This document shows positions 7,875 to 16,624 of a DNA stretch of 64,000 bases, piece by piece. Source of the DNA: Paraburkholderia sp. DHOC27 (GTDB taxonomy: Bacteria > Pseudomonadota > Gammaproteobacteria > Burkholderiales > Burkholderiaceae); the NCBI RefSeq assembly GCF_003429005.1, contig NZ_QVQV01000001.1:1414131-1478130 (forward strand), in the 5' to 3' direction. Below the pieces are notes generated by a model. The model was not told the DNA's origin. It did no database searches and worked only from the letters and a program-made list of their open reading frames with translations. A program made the translations under genes and the position numbers. Numbering within the stretch: the first letter of the stretch is position 1; every line of letters starts with the position of its first letter.

Positions 7875-9905
7875 ATGCTTGAAACCGCCATCGTCGTGAA
7901 AGTGAATGAAGGTCTGCACGCGCGGCCGGCCACCCAGTTCGCCAAGCTCGCGAAAGAGTTTTCCTGCTCGTTGCAGATCTTTCGCGGCTCGACGTGCGCC
8001 GATGCCAAAAGCGCCGTCAAGCTGATGCTGCTGGGCGTCAAGCAGGACGACCAGATTCTGCTGCGCGCGGACGGTTCGGACGAGAGCGATGCGGTGCGCC
8101 GGCTATTGCAGTTTTTGTCGGAGCCGACGGCGGGCGTGACGCTGGCGCGGCACGACGGTGCGAAGAACGGTGCGGGTACGGCGGCGGGGCAGGAGGCGCA
8201 GGGCGAAGCTGTTGCGGTCGCATCGAACGGAACCCACCACGAGCCGGCCGCGGCGCAGGACGTGGCGCCTGCAAGCAGCGGCTGCGATGCATCTACGGAA
8301 CCTCCCGTGCACGGCGTGCCGGCCAGCGAAGGTCTCGCATGCGGGCCGGCCTTCGTGTATCTGCCGGAGGAATTGCGCGCCACGCGGCAATTCATCGAGC
8401 CGGATGAGGTGGAAAGTGAACTGGCACGCTTCGGCACGACGTTCCGCGAATCTATTGCAGCACTTGATCAGCAGTTCGAAGCAATGGGGCAGCACGACGA
8501 TATCGTCGAGGCACTCGCGGACGTTGCCCAAAGCGATGATTTTTCTGGCGCAGTGAAGGAGAAAATCGCCGCGGGCTGGGATGCTGCCGCCGCCACGCTA
8601 CAGGTGGGGGAAGAACTCTCGGCGGCGTTCCTCGCTATGGACGACGAATACCTGCGTAGCCGCGCCGACGATATCCGCGGCATTGCGCGGCAAGTGGCGC
8701 TGCGTCTGTTGGGCAAGGAGGACGTGAGTCTCGCCGCGCTCGCGGAGCCGTGCGTGGTGCTCGCCGCCGATCTCACTGCACTGGATTTCGCGCGCGCCAA
8801 GGTGGCCAATATCGTGGGACTGGTTTGCACCAAAGGCAGCGCGACCTCGCATCTGGCCATCATGGCGCGGGCGCATGGCATCCCTGCCGTGCTGGGCCTG
8901 CCGGTGCCGGAGGAGTTGTTGCGCGAGGCAAGCCGGGTCGCGCTGGATGGCGCACACGGGCAGGTGTGGTTCGATCCGTCGCCGGAATGGCAGACGGAGT
9001 TCGACGCGCGGATCGCACAGGAGCGCCGCCGTCATGCGGCATTGAGCGTGTATCGCGACGTGTCGCCGGTCACGAGCGACGGCCGTCACATCGAGATCGC
9101 CGCCAACCTCGGTTCGCTCGCGGAGATCGACGCCGCACTCGAAGCGGGCGCGATGGGCGTGGGCCTGTTCCGCACGGAACTGCTCTTCATGGACCGCCGG
9201 ACCTTGCCCGACGAGGACGAACAATACGATGTGTACCGCCGTCTCGCCGAGGCGTTTCATCCACGTCCGGTTGTGATCCGTACGCTGGATGTGGGCGGCG
9301 ACAAGCCGGTGCCCGGCATCGCATTTCCACACGAAGACAATCCGTTTCTCGGCTGGCGCGGCGTGCGCATGTGTCTCGACCGTCCTGACGTGTTCGAGCC
9401 GCAATTGCGTGCGCTGCTGCGCGCGGCAACGCTCGGCAACGTGCACGTGATGCTGCCGATGGTGGACGATCTCGACGAGATCCGTCGCGCCAAGGTCATG
9501 CTGGAAAACTGCGCGCAGGCCTTGCGCCAGGCGGGCGTGGCGTGCGCCATGCCGAAGCTCGGCATCATGGTCGAGACGCCGGCGGCCGCCTTGACGGCGG
9601 ATCTGCTGGCACCCGAAGTGGACTTCTTTTCGATCGGCACCAACGATCTGACGCAATACGTGATGGCGGTGGACCGCGTCAATGCGAGTCTCGCCTCGCT
9701 CTACCGGACGGATCATCCGGCGGTGCTGCGGGCCATCGGCATGGTTTGCGAGGCTGCAAAAAGGGCCAATATCAGCGTGGCCGTGTGCGGTGAAGCAGCG
9801 GCGCGGCCCGACATGATTCCCGTGCTGGTCGGCCTCGGTGTCAACGAACTCAGCATGAGCCCATCCTCCGTGCTGCGGGCCAAGAAGATCGTCAGCGAAC
9901 TGTAG
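7875..9905 (+). CDS. HPr-Enzyme I fusion (phosphoenolpyruvate-protein phosphotransferase)
   Basis: 676 residues. Residues 1-85 form an HPr domain with active His15 (EGLHARPA) and a Ser46 (DAKSAVKLM). An Ala/Gly-rich linker spans roughly 90-150. From about 152 an Enzyme I follows, with active His326 in GSATSHLAIMARAHG, the PEP-binding barrel (RTELLFMDRR, FFSIGTNDLTQY) and Cys638 in VCGEAA. The fusion would supply phosphate directly to SrlB, making the locus a self-contained PTS separate from any housekeeping PTS. It has no IIA domain, unlike FruB/Mtp-type multidomain proteins. Confidence 0.92.
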   Translation: MLETAIVVKVNEGLHARPATQFAKLAKEFSCSLQIFRGSTCADAKSAVKLMLLGVKQDDQILLRADGSDESDAVRRLLQFLSEPTAGVTLARHDGAKNGAGTAAGQEAQGEAVAVASNGTHHEPAAAQDVAPASSGCDASTEPPVHGVPASEGLACGPAFVYLPEELRATRQFIEPDEVESELARFGTTFRESIAALDQQFEAMGQHDDIVEALADVAQSDDFSGAVKEKIAAGWDAAAATLQVGEELSAAFLAMDDEYLRSRADDIRGIARQVALRLLGKEDVSLAALAEPCVVLAADLTALDFARAKVANIVGLVCTKGSATSHLAIMARAHGIPAVLGLPVPEELLREASRVALDGAHGQVWFDPSPEWQTEFDARIAQERRRHAALSVYRDVSPVTSDGRHIEIAANLGSLAEIDAALEAGAMGVGLFRTELLFMDRRTLPDEDEQYDVYRRLAEAFHPRPVVIRTLDVGGDKPVPGIAFPHEDNPFLGWRGVRMCLDRPDVFEPQLRALLRAATLGNVHVMLPMVDDLDEIRRAKVMLENCAQALRQAGVACAMPKLGIMVETPAAALTADLLAPEVDFFSIGTNDLTQYVMAVDRVNASLASLYRTDHPAVLRAIGMVCEAAKRANISVAVCGEAAARPDMIPVLVGLGVNELSMSPSSVLRAKKIVSEL

Positions 9906-10135
9906 GTCTTGTTCTGCCGGGGCGGTTCGTGCGTGACGCCGGGTCACGGCGGGTCACGGCCGCTCCCATTCACCATTCCCCGTCTCATCAGGGGGTCGCG
10001 CCTGGCGAAAACCCTGACGCGTCCCGTCCTTTGCAAACGCGCGCCGACTGGTATCGTGGCCCCGTGTACGCGCAGGCGCGCGTGCGGGGCAGCGCGTGCT
10101 GATACAGTCCCAGACTCTCATTGCAAGGAACGGTC

Positions 10136-10777
10136 ATGCTCACCATCCACCATCTGGGCAAGTCCCAGTCGGAACGTATTGTCTGGCTGTGCGAAGAACT
10201 TGGCATTCCGTACGAATTGAAAATTTACCAGCGTGATCCGGTGACGCGGCTCGGACCGCCGGAGTACAAGGCGCTGCATCCGTTGGGCACGGCCCCGATC
10301 ATCACGGATGGCGACGTGGTGATGGCGGAATCCGCTGCGATCATGGAGTATCTGATGGCGCGACACGGCGGCGGCACACTCGTGCCCGCGTCCACCGATC
10401 CCAGCTTCGCCGACTACCTCTACTGGTTTCACTTCGCAAACGGTTCGCTGCAGCCCAATCTCGGACGCAGCATGATTCTCGGCAGGCTCGACATTCCCGC
10501 CGACAACGCCATGCGCAAGTGGGTCGACGAAAGACTGGATCTCGTGCTGGGTCTGGTCGAAAAACGTTTGGGCGAAACGGACTTCCTGGCGGGCAACGCC
10601 TTCACGGCCGCGGATATCGTCACGGTGTTCTCGCTCACCACCATGCGCATCTTCATGCCGCTCGATCTCGCGCCGTATCCGAACATCCTCGCGTATCTGC
10701 AGCGGATCGGTGCGCGCGAGGCGTACCGGCGCGCGATGCAAAAGGGCGATCCCGGCTTCACCCCCATGCTGACCTGA
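10136..10777 (+). CDS. Glutathione S-transferase family protein
   Basis: 213 residues. The N-terminal thioredoxin-like domain has the cis-proline region LGTAPIIT and the glutathione-contact motif ESAAIMEYL. The C-terminal helical domain has the N-capping motif GNAFTAADIVTVFS. Start ATG 10136 is preceded by AAGGAA; an upstream in-frame TTG at 10121 overlaps that ribosome site and is less likely. The gene stands alone with about 200 bp on either side. The substrate is unknown. Confidence 0.9.
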   Translation: MLTIHHLGKSQSERIVWLCEELGIPYELKIYQRDPVTRLGPPEYKALHPLGTAPIITDGDVVMAESAAIMEYLMARHGGGTLVPASTDPSFADYLYWFHFANGSLQPNLGRSMILGRLDIPADNAMRKWVDERLDLVLGLVEKRLGETDFLAGNAFTAADIVTVFSLTTMRIFMPLDLAPYPNILAYLQRIGAREAYRRAMQKGDPGFTPMLT

Positions 10778-10985
10778 GCGACTTCACAGCGTTCATTGAA
10801 AACGCGTGGAGGACCGACTACAGTTATCGGGGCAGTCGTCGCCAGGACTGCGCGCTAAAGCCGCCCGATCAAACGTATCCATTCCGACCCACGAATCGTT
10901 GATGATTACGTGTCAATCGTGCCGGCTGTTGCGCGTTTGACGATGGATACACGGTGCGCCAGACAGATCATTCGAGGGAGCACCC

Positions 10986-12578
10986 ATGACGTTCGTCAGG
11001 TCGTTGCTCGAACAGCAACCCATGTTTGCGCTGTTCCTCACCATTGCGATCGGCTATGTGGTGGGGGAAATCAATCTCAAGGGGTTCTCGCTCGGAGTCG
11101 GCGCGGTGCTGTTCGTGGCGCTGGCAGTGGGCTGGTTCGCGCCGAAGTCGGCCCCCGCGCCGATGGTCGGCACCCTGGGCCTCTCTCTGTTTCTGTATGC
11201 CGTGGGTGCGCAATACGGCAAACAGTTCTTTCTCGGCTTCAGCAGCGCCTATGGCAGGCGGGCGAATCTGATTGCGCTGGTGGGCGTGCTGCTCTCCGGC
11301 GTGGTGAGTCTGCTGTGCATGAAGGCATTTCAACTCACTCCGGGCCATGCATTCGGTCTGTTCGCCGGTTCGGGCACGAGCACCGCGACCCTGCAGGCCG
11401 CGATTGCGAAACTCGGGAATGACGACGCCGCTGTCGGTTATTCGGTGGCCTATCCGTTTGGCGTCGCGGGTCCGATTCTGCTGCTGTACATCACGTTCGC
11501 GCTCGTCAAGCCGAAGGTCGCCGTGCCGGCCGGTGCAGGCATGGAGATCCTCGAAGTGGCGCTGGCCGATTCTCATTTGAGCGGCAAGACTCTCGGGGAA
11601 CTGATGAAGGATCTCCCCGACGATGTGCAGATCATTGCGCGCCGCCGACAGCATCACAACGAGCCCGCTACGCCCAACATCGTGCTCGCCGAACACGACG
11701 TGCTGCTGATGGTCGGGCCGGATCGCGAGACCCTGGAGCGGGCGGGCAAGACGCTTGGTCAGGCGCAGCCCGGCCGGATGGTGAAGGACAGGCAGCATCT
11801 GGACTATCTGCGGGTCTTCGCCTCGCGCGCCGCGGTGGTGGGCAAAAGCGTGGGCGAACTCGCGTTGCCGGGTGCCAACGTTGCCGTGGTGGTACACGTG
11901 CGACGCGGCGAAGCGGATCTGCTGGCGCATCCCGATCTCGTACTCGAATCGGGCGATCGCGTGGGCATGCTCGCGAATCCCGCAGATTTCGGTGCCTTGC
12001 GAAGCTTCTTCGGTAATTCGATCAAGGGCACGGCCGAGTTCAGCTACATCTCCATTGGTTTCGGCATGGCGCTGGGTTTTCTGCTCGGCGCGGTCAGCGT
12101 ACCCTTGCCGGGTATCGGCAAGATCAGTCTGGGATTGTCAGGGGTGCTGATCGTTGCGCTCATCTTCGGCAAACTGCGGCGCACGGGGAGCCTGAACTGG
12201 ACCATTCCGCTCTCTGCCAATCTTGTGCTGCGCAATCTCGGGCTGACGCTGTTTCTCGCGCAGGTGGGCATGGCCTCGGGTCCGCGCTTCGCCGCCACGG
12301 TATCGCAAACCGGCCTCGAAATGCTGGCGCTGGGCGCGATCATCCTGCTGGCGCTCGCGATCCCCGTAATCGTGCTTGGGTTGTTCGTCTGTCACATGCG
12401 GTTCGATCAGGTAGCGGGCATCGTGGCCGGTGCGTGCGGCAATCCGGCCATACTGGCGTACGCGAGCAAACTGGCGCCCACGGACGAACCGGATATCGGC
12501 TATGCGATGATCTTTCCAGGCATGACGATCATCAAGATCCTGTTCGTCGACATCGTCCCGGCTTTCCTCGGGAACTGA
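10986..12578 (+). CDS. AspT/YidE-type (AAE family) transporter with TrkA-C domains
   Basis: 530 residues: an N-terminal membrane half (about 1-175), two regulatory TrkA-C-like segments (about 185-265 and 275-345, with LSGKTLGELMKDLPDDVQI and VVGKSVGELALPGANVAVV), and a second membrane half (about 350-530). This is the architecture of aspartate:alanine exchangers and related carriers. SGTSTATLQAA and the repeated GACGNPAIL resemble the family's signature re-entrant segments. GGGAG precedes the start. The substrate is not predictable; the DUF3830 gene follows in the same direction after 133 bp. Confidence 0.88.
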   Translation: MTFVRSLLEQQPMFALFLTIAIGYVVGEINLKGFSLGVGAVLFVALAVGWFAPKSAPAPMVGTLGLSLFLYAVGAQYGKQFFLGFSSAYGRRANLIALVGVLLSGVVSLLCMKAFQLTPGHAFGLFAGSGTSTATLQAAIAKLGNDDAAVGYSVAYPFGVAGPILLLYITFALVKPKVAVPAGAGMEILEVALADSHLSGKTLGELMKDLPDDVQIIARRRQHHNEPATPNIVLAEHDVLLMVGPDRETLERAGKTLGQAQPGRMVKDRQHLDYLRVFASRAAVVGKSVGELALPGANVAVVVHVRRGEADLLAHPDLVLESGDRVGMLANPADFGALRSFFGNSIKGTAEFSYISIGFGMALGFLLGAVSVPLPGIGKISLGLSGVLIVALIFGKLRRTGSLNWTIPLSANLVLRNLGLTLFLAQVGMASGPRFAATVSQTGLEMLALGAIILLALAIPVIVLGLFVCHMRFDQVAGIVAGACGNPAILAYASKLAPTDEPDIGYAMIFPGMTIIKILFVDIVPAFLGN

Positions 12579-12711
12579 GCGCGGGCAGCGGGGCGGCATG
12601 CGGCACGAACTGTCCTGATGAGGCGTGCGGCAATTGTGTCTGTTCGCATCGTGCCCGTGCCGACAGAATGAGCGCCGCCCTTACTTCAACCAAACCGGTG
12701 GACAGACGACA

Positions 12712-13137
12712 ATGACCCGACTTCGCATCACCTCCTGCGGCCATGAATTCATTGCCGAAACGAATCCCGATGCGCCGCAGACGGTCGCGGCTTTTCTGAA
12801 GCTGCTGCCGTACCGCCAGAAACTGATTCACGTACGCTGGAGCGGCGAGGGCTGCTGGGTGCCGCTCGGCGAATTCAAACTGGAAAACGACGGCAAGGCG
12901 GTGGGATTCGAAAACCACACGAGCCATCCGTCCGTGGGCGACATTCTGTTTTATCCCGGTGGCTACAGCGAAACCGAAATCATCCTCGCCTACGGCTCGT
13001 GCTGCTTCGCGAGCAAGATGGGTCAACTGGCCGGCAACCATTTTCTGACCGTCGTGGAGGGCAAGGAAAACCTGCGTGCGCTCGGCGTCAAGGTGCTATG
13101 GGAAGGCGCGCAGGACATCGTGTTCGAGAAGCTCTGA
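12712..13137 (+). CDS. DUF3830 family protein (cyclophilin-like fold)
   Basis: 141 residues. The pattern LLPYRQKLIHVRWSGEGCW, then NHTSHPSVGDILFYPGG and a C-terminal GNHFLTVVEG, is typical of DUF3830, whose members are predicted to adopt a cyclophilin-like barrel and are often encoded near transporters or amidohydrolases. Start ATG 12712 is chosen because translation from the upstream in-frame ATG at 12625 gives a non-conserved Cys/Arg-rich leader. It is probably co-transcribed with the AspT-type carrier. Function unknown. Confidence 0.8.
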   Translation: MTRLRITSCGHEFIAETNPDAPQTVAAFLKLLPYRQKLIHVRWSGEGCWVPLGEFKLENDGKAVGFENHTSHPSVGDILFYPGGYSETEIILAYGSCCFASKMGQLAGNHFLTVVEGKENLRALGVKVLWEGAQDIVFEKL

Positions 13138-13327
13138 GCGATTCTCCATGGGGTGCGGCCGGGGCTGGCGCAATCCTCAGAGGTATCGAGCCGCTGCGGG
13201 TGCGCGCAAGGTCGCGCGAGGGCGGGGCCGGCCGTGATACGCTGATGGAGCAGGTCCGCTAGCGCGTACGGATACGACGGACGCGCATTCACTTACTCAT
13301 CATTCGTGGCGGCAGCCCTCAACCACC

Positions 13328-14545
13328 ATGCCCGATACGCAAGCACGCCCGCTGCGCGCATTTGCCGGCCATATGCGCGCCAATCAGGTCGATCTGACCG
13401 AACGCTGGATGAAGGCGGTATTTCATGACACCGAGCTGACCGAGGCCGACCGGCTGACTTACGAACAGCTATCGGATCACGTACCAAATATTCTGGAAGA
13501 GATCTGTAGCGCGCTCGAAGAGCAGGATTTCGACCAGGTCGAACCGGCCATCGAGCGCAACGCGCGCAAGCACGGCAAATTGCGCTGGCGGCAAGGCTAC
13601 CGGATCGACGAACTGGTGCGCGAACTGGACCTGTTCCGGCAGATGCTGGCAGGGCAGATCGTCGAGTTCAGCGAGGCGCGTCCGTGGTTCACGCGGCGCC
13701 ATGAGGAACGGGCGCGGCATTTCATCGACGAAGCGGTGAGCTTCGTCACGCTCACGTCGATTCGCGAAGTCGTCAGCGAGCGCGACCGCAAGATCGACGA
13801 TTACACCGGCCGCCTCGAGCGGGCGAACCACGAACTGACACTCAAGCAGAAGCTGGTCGGCGATCTGTACGAATCGCGCATGCAGATCACGCGCAGCGTC
13901 GTGCATGACCTGCGCAACTTCCTGAATGTGTTTTCCATGGCGCTGCAGCTGATGGCGCGCGCGCCCGCCAAGGTGGAGACCGCGCTCGCGCTCGCCAACC
14001 GTCAGGCAACGGACATGAAAGCGCTGGTGGACGAACTGGTCGAGTACTCGGTGGTGCTGGGCGACAACAGTCAACTGGTGCTCGAACGGTTTGAGCTGCG
14101 CGAGCTGTTCGACGAGCTGCTCGCGTCGTGCGGGCCGGTCATCGAGGCGAAGGGCTTGCGGCTTGTCCATGCATTCGATCCGGCCATCGGCACCATCGTG
14201 TCGAACCGGTTGAAGCTCAAGCAGGTTGCGCTCAACCTGCTCACCAATGCGGCGAAGTACACCAAGGTCGGCGAGGTCGAGCTGACCATGTCGCTGCACG
14301 AAGCCGATGAATGGCTGCTGCGGGTATCGGATACCGGCGTGGGCATCGGCGAATCGGACCGCGAGCGGGTCTTCAAGGAGTTCGAGCGCGCCACGGAAGA
14401 GGATGTGCCGGGCGCGGGCCTCGGGCTCGCCATTGTCCGCGAGCTGACGCGCTTGCTGGGCGGCCGGATTCGCTTCGATTCGAATGAAGGCGAGGGGACG
14501 GTGTTCGAGATCACGTTTCCGCTGGTGGTGGCGCCGGCGGAGTAG
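13328..14545 (+). CDS. Sensor histidine kinase with RsbRD-like N-terminal domain
   Basis: 405 residues, soluble, no membrane helix. The N-terminal helical domain (about 10-150) resembles the RsbRD/RsbU-type N-domain; a coiled stretch follows (about 155-190). The HisKA box has His193 in VVHDLRN. The ATPase domain has N-box LLTNAAKYT, G1 DTGVGIG and G2 GAGLGLAIV. No receiver or response regulator gene is adjacent, so it is an orphan kinase in this window. Its signal and target cannot be inferred. Confidence 0.87.
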   Translation: MPDTQARPLRAFAGHMRANQVDLTERWMKAVFHDTELTEADRLTYEQLSDHVPNILEEICSALEEQDFDQVEPAIERNARKHGKLRWRQGYRIDELVRELDLFRQMLAGQIVEFSEARPWFTRRHEERARHFIDEAVSFVTLTSIREVVSERDRKIDDYTGRLERANHELTLKQKLVGDLYESRMQITRSVVHDLRNFLNVFSMALQLMARAPAKVETALALANRQATDMKALVDELVEYSVVLGDNSQLVLERFELRELFDELLASCGPVIEAKGLRLVHAFDPAIGTIVSNRLKLKQVALNLLTNAAKYTKVGEVELTMSLHEADEWLLRVSDTGVGIGESDRERVFKEFERATEEDVPGAGLGLAIVRELTRLLGGRIRFDSNEGEGTVFEITFPLVVAPAE

Positions 14546-14606
14546 GGGGAGAGATGGGCGAGTGAGCCACCCGCACCTTCACGCGCGGGTGGCTCACCAA
14601 GGTGGC

Positions 14607-14735
14607 TCAGCCAAACAACTTGACTGCCTGCAACAACGTATTGACCACGCCCCACGCGAGCGGAATCAGCACATACAGCCAGAACACAGCGAGCTTGGCG
14701 GTAGATGTAGGCCGCGCAATTTGAGTCGTATTCAT
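14607..14735 (-). CDS. MFS transporter small subunit, 42 aa
   Basis: A 42-residue reading frame starts at 14735 behind AAGGAGACCCAA, an excellent ribosome site, 10 bp after the stop of the OFA-type carrier. It encodes MNTTQIARPTSTAKLAVFWL followed by a segment reading YVLIPLAWGVVNTLLQA, i.e. one membrane helix. Tiny proteins with the pattern VFWLYVLIPLAWGVxNT occur downstream of oxalate/formate-antiporter-family MFS genes in proteobacteria and are annotated as a small subunit. The role in transport is not established. Confidence 0.8.
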   Translation of the reverse strand: MNTTQIARPTSTAKLAVFWLYVLIPLAWGVVNTLLQAVKLFG

Positions 14736-14745
14736 TTGGGTCTCC

Positions 14746-16146
14746 TTATTGGCCGCTTCTGAGCTGTGCGTCGCTCATGTGATGCCTGTCGTCCACGCGT
14801 TTGATCAGCAGGTTGCAGACGAAACCGATCACCAGCAGGACGGCCATGATGTGCACGGTCATCGTGTAGGCGTCGGCCTTCGCTACGCCGTGCGCCACCT
14901 CATAGGCACGGATGTAGTTCACCAGCACCGGACCGGCCACGCCGGCCGCGGCCCATGCCGTCAGCAGGCGTCCATGAATGCCGCCGACGAACGCAGTGCC
15001 GAACATATCCGCCAGATAGGCCGGCACGGTCGCGAAGCCGCCGCCGTACATGGAAAGGATGATGCAGTAGGCCAGCACGAACAGCGCGATCTGTCCGGAC
15101 GCGGCGAAGCTCGGTACCAGGTAATACAGCACCGCGCCGAGCGCGAAGAAAATCAGGTAGGTGTTCTTGCGGCCAATCCAGTCGGAGGTCGACGCCCACA
15201 CGAAACGGCCGCCCATGTTGAAGAGCGACAGCAGGCCGACGAAGCCGGCGGCCGCCGCTGCGGTGACGGTGTCCTTGAAGCTCTCCTGAATCATCACTGA
15301 TGCCTGGCCCAGAATGCCGATGCCCGCCGTCACGTTCAGGAACAGCACCAGCCAGATCAGGTAGAACTGGGGTGTTTTCAACGCCTGGTCGATATGCACG
15401 TGATTGCGCGTGATCATCTTCTTCTGGCTGGTCTCGGGCGGGGTCCAGCCAGCCGGTTTCCAGTCCGGCGCCGGCACGCGGATGGCCAGCGCGCCGATCG
15501 ACATCGAGATGAAGTACGCGATGCCGAGCACGACGAAGGTTTCAGCGACGCCGTTGCTGGTCGCGCTGCGGAAATGGTTCATCAGCGCGACCGAGAGGGG
15601 CGCCGCGATCATCGCGCCACCGCCGAAGCCCATGATGGCCATGCCGGTCGCCATGCCGCGCCGGTCGGGGAACCAGCGGATCAAGGTCGAAACCGGCGAG
15701 ACATAGCCGAGCCCGAGGCCGATGCCGCCAATCACACCATAGCCGAGATAGAGCAGCACGATCTGATGCATCCACACACCGAGCGCGGAGACCAGAAAGC
15801 CGCCGCCAAAGCAGCACGCTGCGGTAAACATGGTGCGGCGCGGGCCAACCCGCTCGAGCCACTTGCCGGCAAACGCCGCGGACAGTCCGAGGCACACGAT
15901 GGCAAGCGAAAAGATCCAGCCCAGCGTGGTCAGCGACCAGTCGTCCGGGGCGGATTGGGTAATGCCGATGACCTTGGTGAGCGGCCCGTTGAACACGGAG
16001 AACGCATACGCCTGGCCGATACACAGATGCACGGCGAGCGCAGCGGGCGGCACCATCCAGCGCGAAAAACCGGGCGGCGCAATGGTGGCCTGTTTAGAAA
16101 AGAAGGGGGCGCCGGTGTTGCGATCGGGCTCACTGATGCTACTCAT
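14746..16146 (-). CDS. OFA-family MFS transporter (oxalate/formate antiporter-like)
   Basis: 466 residues with 12 predicted membrane helices. The opening PAALAVHLCIGQAYAFSVFNGPL and GLGYVSPVSTLIRWFPDRRG are typical of the OFA family (oxalate:formate and related monocarboxylate carriers). The central loop between helices 6 and 7 carries KKMITRNHVHIDQ. AGGAGACGATC precedes the start. The 42-residue small partner follows immediately downstream. The substrate is likely a small carboxylate, but no oxalate-degradation genes lie nearby. Confidence 0.88.
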   Translation of the reverse strand: MSSISEPDRNTGAPFFSKQATIAPPGFSRWMVPPAALAVHLCIGQAYAFSVFNGPLTKVIGITQSAPDDWSLTTLGWIFSLAIVCLGLSAAFAGKWLERVGPRRTMFTAACCFGGGFLVSALGVWMHQIVLLYLGYGVIGGIGLGLGYVSPVSTLIRWFPDRRGMATGMAIMGFGGGAMIAAPLSVALMNHFRSATSNGVAETFVVLGIAYFISMSIGALAIRVPAPDWKPAGWTPPETSQKKMITRNHVHIDQALKTPQFYLIWLVLFLNVTAGIGILGQASVMIQESFKDTVTAAAAAGFVGLLSLFNMGGRFVWASTSDWIGRKNTYLIFFALGAVLYYLVPSFAASGQIALFVLAYCIILSMYGGGFATVPAYLADMFGTAFVGGIHGRLLTAWAAAGVAGPVLVNYIRAYEVAHGVAKADAYTMTVHIMAVLLVIGFVCNLLIKRVDDRHHMSDAQLRSGQ

Positions 16147-16624
16147 GATCGTCTCCTATCAGGGTTTTTGTGTGTTATCGGAACGAACATGCCACGGCTG
16201 AACCCCACCGTGCCTCCGGCATGCTGCCCCGCGTCACGTTATATATGTATTAGGATTTCATAAAGCATGAAAGCCGGCGTGACGAATGTGTGGCCAGTTA
16301 GACGATAGGGTGCGTGGATTGCAATGGCAATATGACATGGCAATGCATAAGGAATCGCCCTGATGCTGACGGTCGCCTGACAGGTCAGAGCCGATGATGC
16401 CCGCTGATTGCTCGCTGATGAAGGCGCCGCTGCCGAACCAGCGGCCGTTCTGGCGCGCAGCATTTTGCTGTACTACACAAACCGGCAACGCAGTCATGTC
16501 GTCCGGGGCGCGCGAGCCGTTAGAAGAAAGCTACCAATGCAGCGCGGAGCCAGAAATGCAAAATGCCGCGCGAGGCGGCATTTCTCCAGGCAGGCGAAGC
16601 TCAGCTATGTGCGCCAAAGCGTCC
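16147..16624. other. Intergenic region between two minus-strand carriers
   Basis: No gene supported. The part next to 16146 is the promoter region of the OFA carrier and includes an AT-rich run at about 16238-16262 that could be its -10/-35 area. The distal part contains the terminator of the MHS carrier. Confidence 0.4.
16561..16583 (-). terminator. Rho-independent terminator of the MHS carrier
   Basis: Perfect 9-bp inverted repeat AAATGCCGC/GCGGCATTT (16561-16569 and 16575-16583) with a 5-nt loop. Read on the minus strand the stem ends in TTTT, 42 bp after the stop codon of the MHS carrier. Confidence 0.75.
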
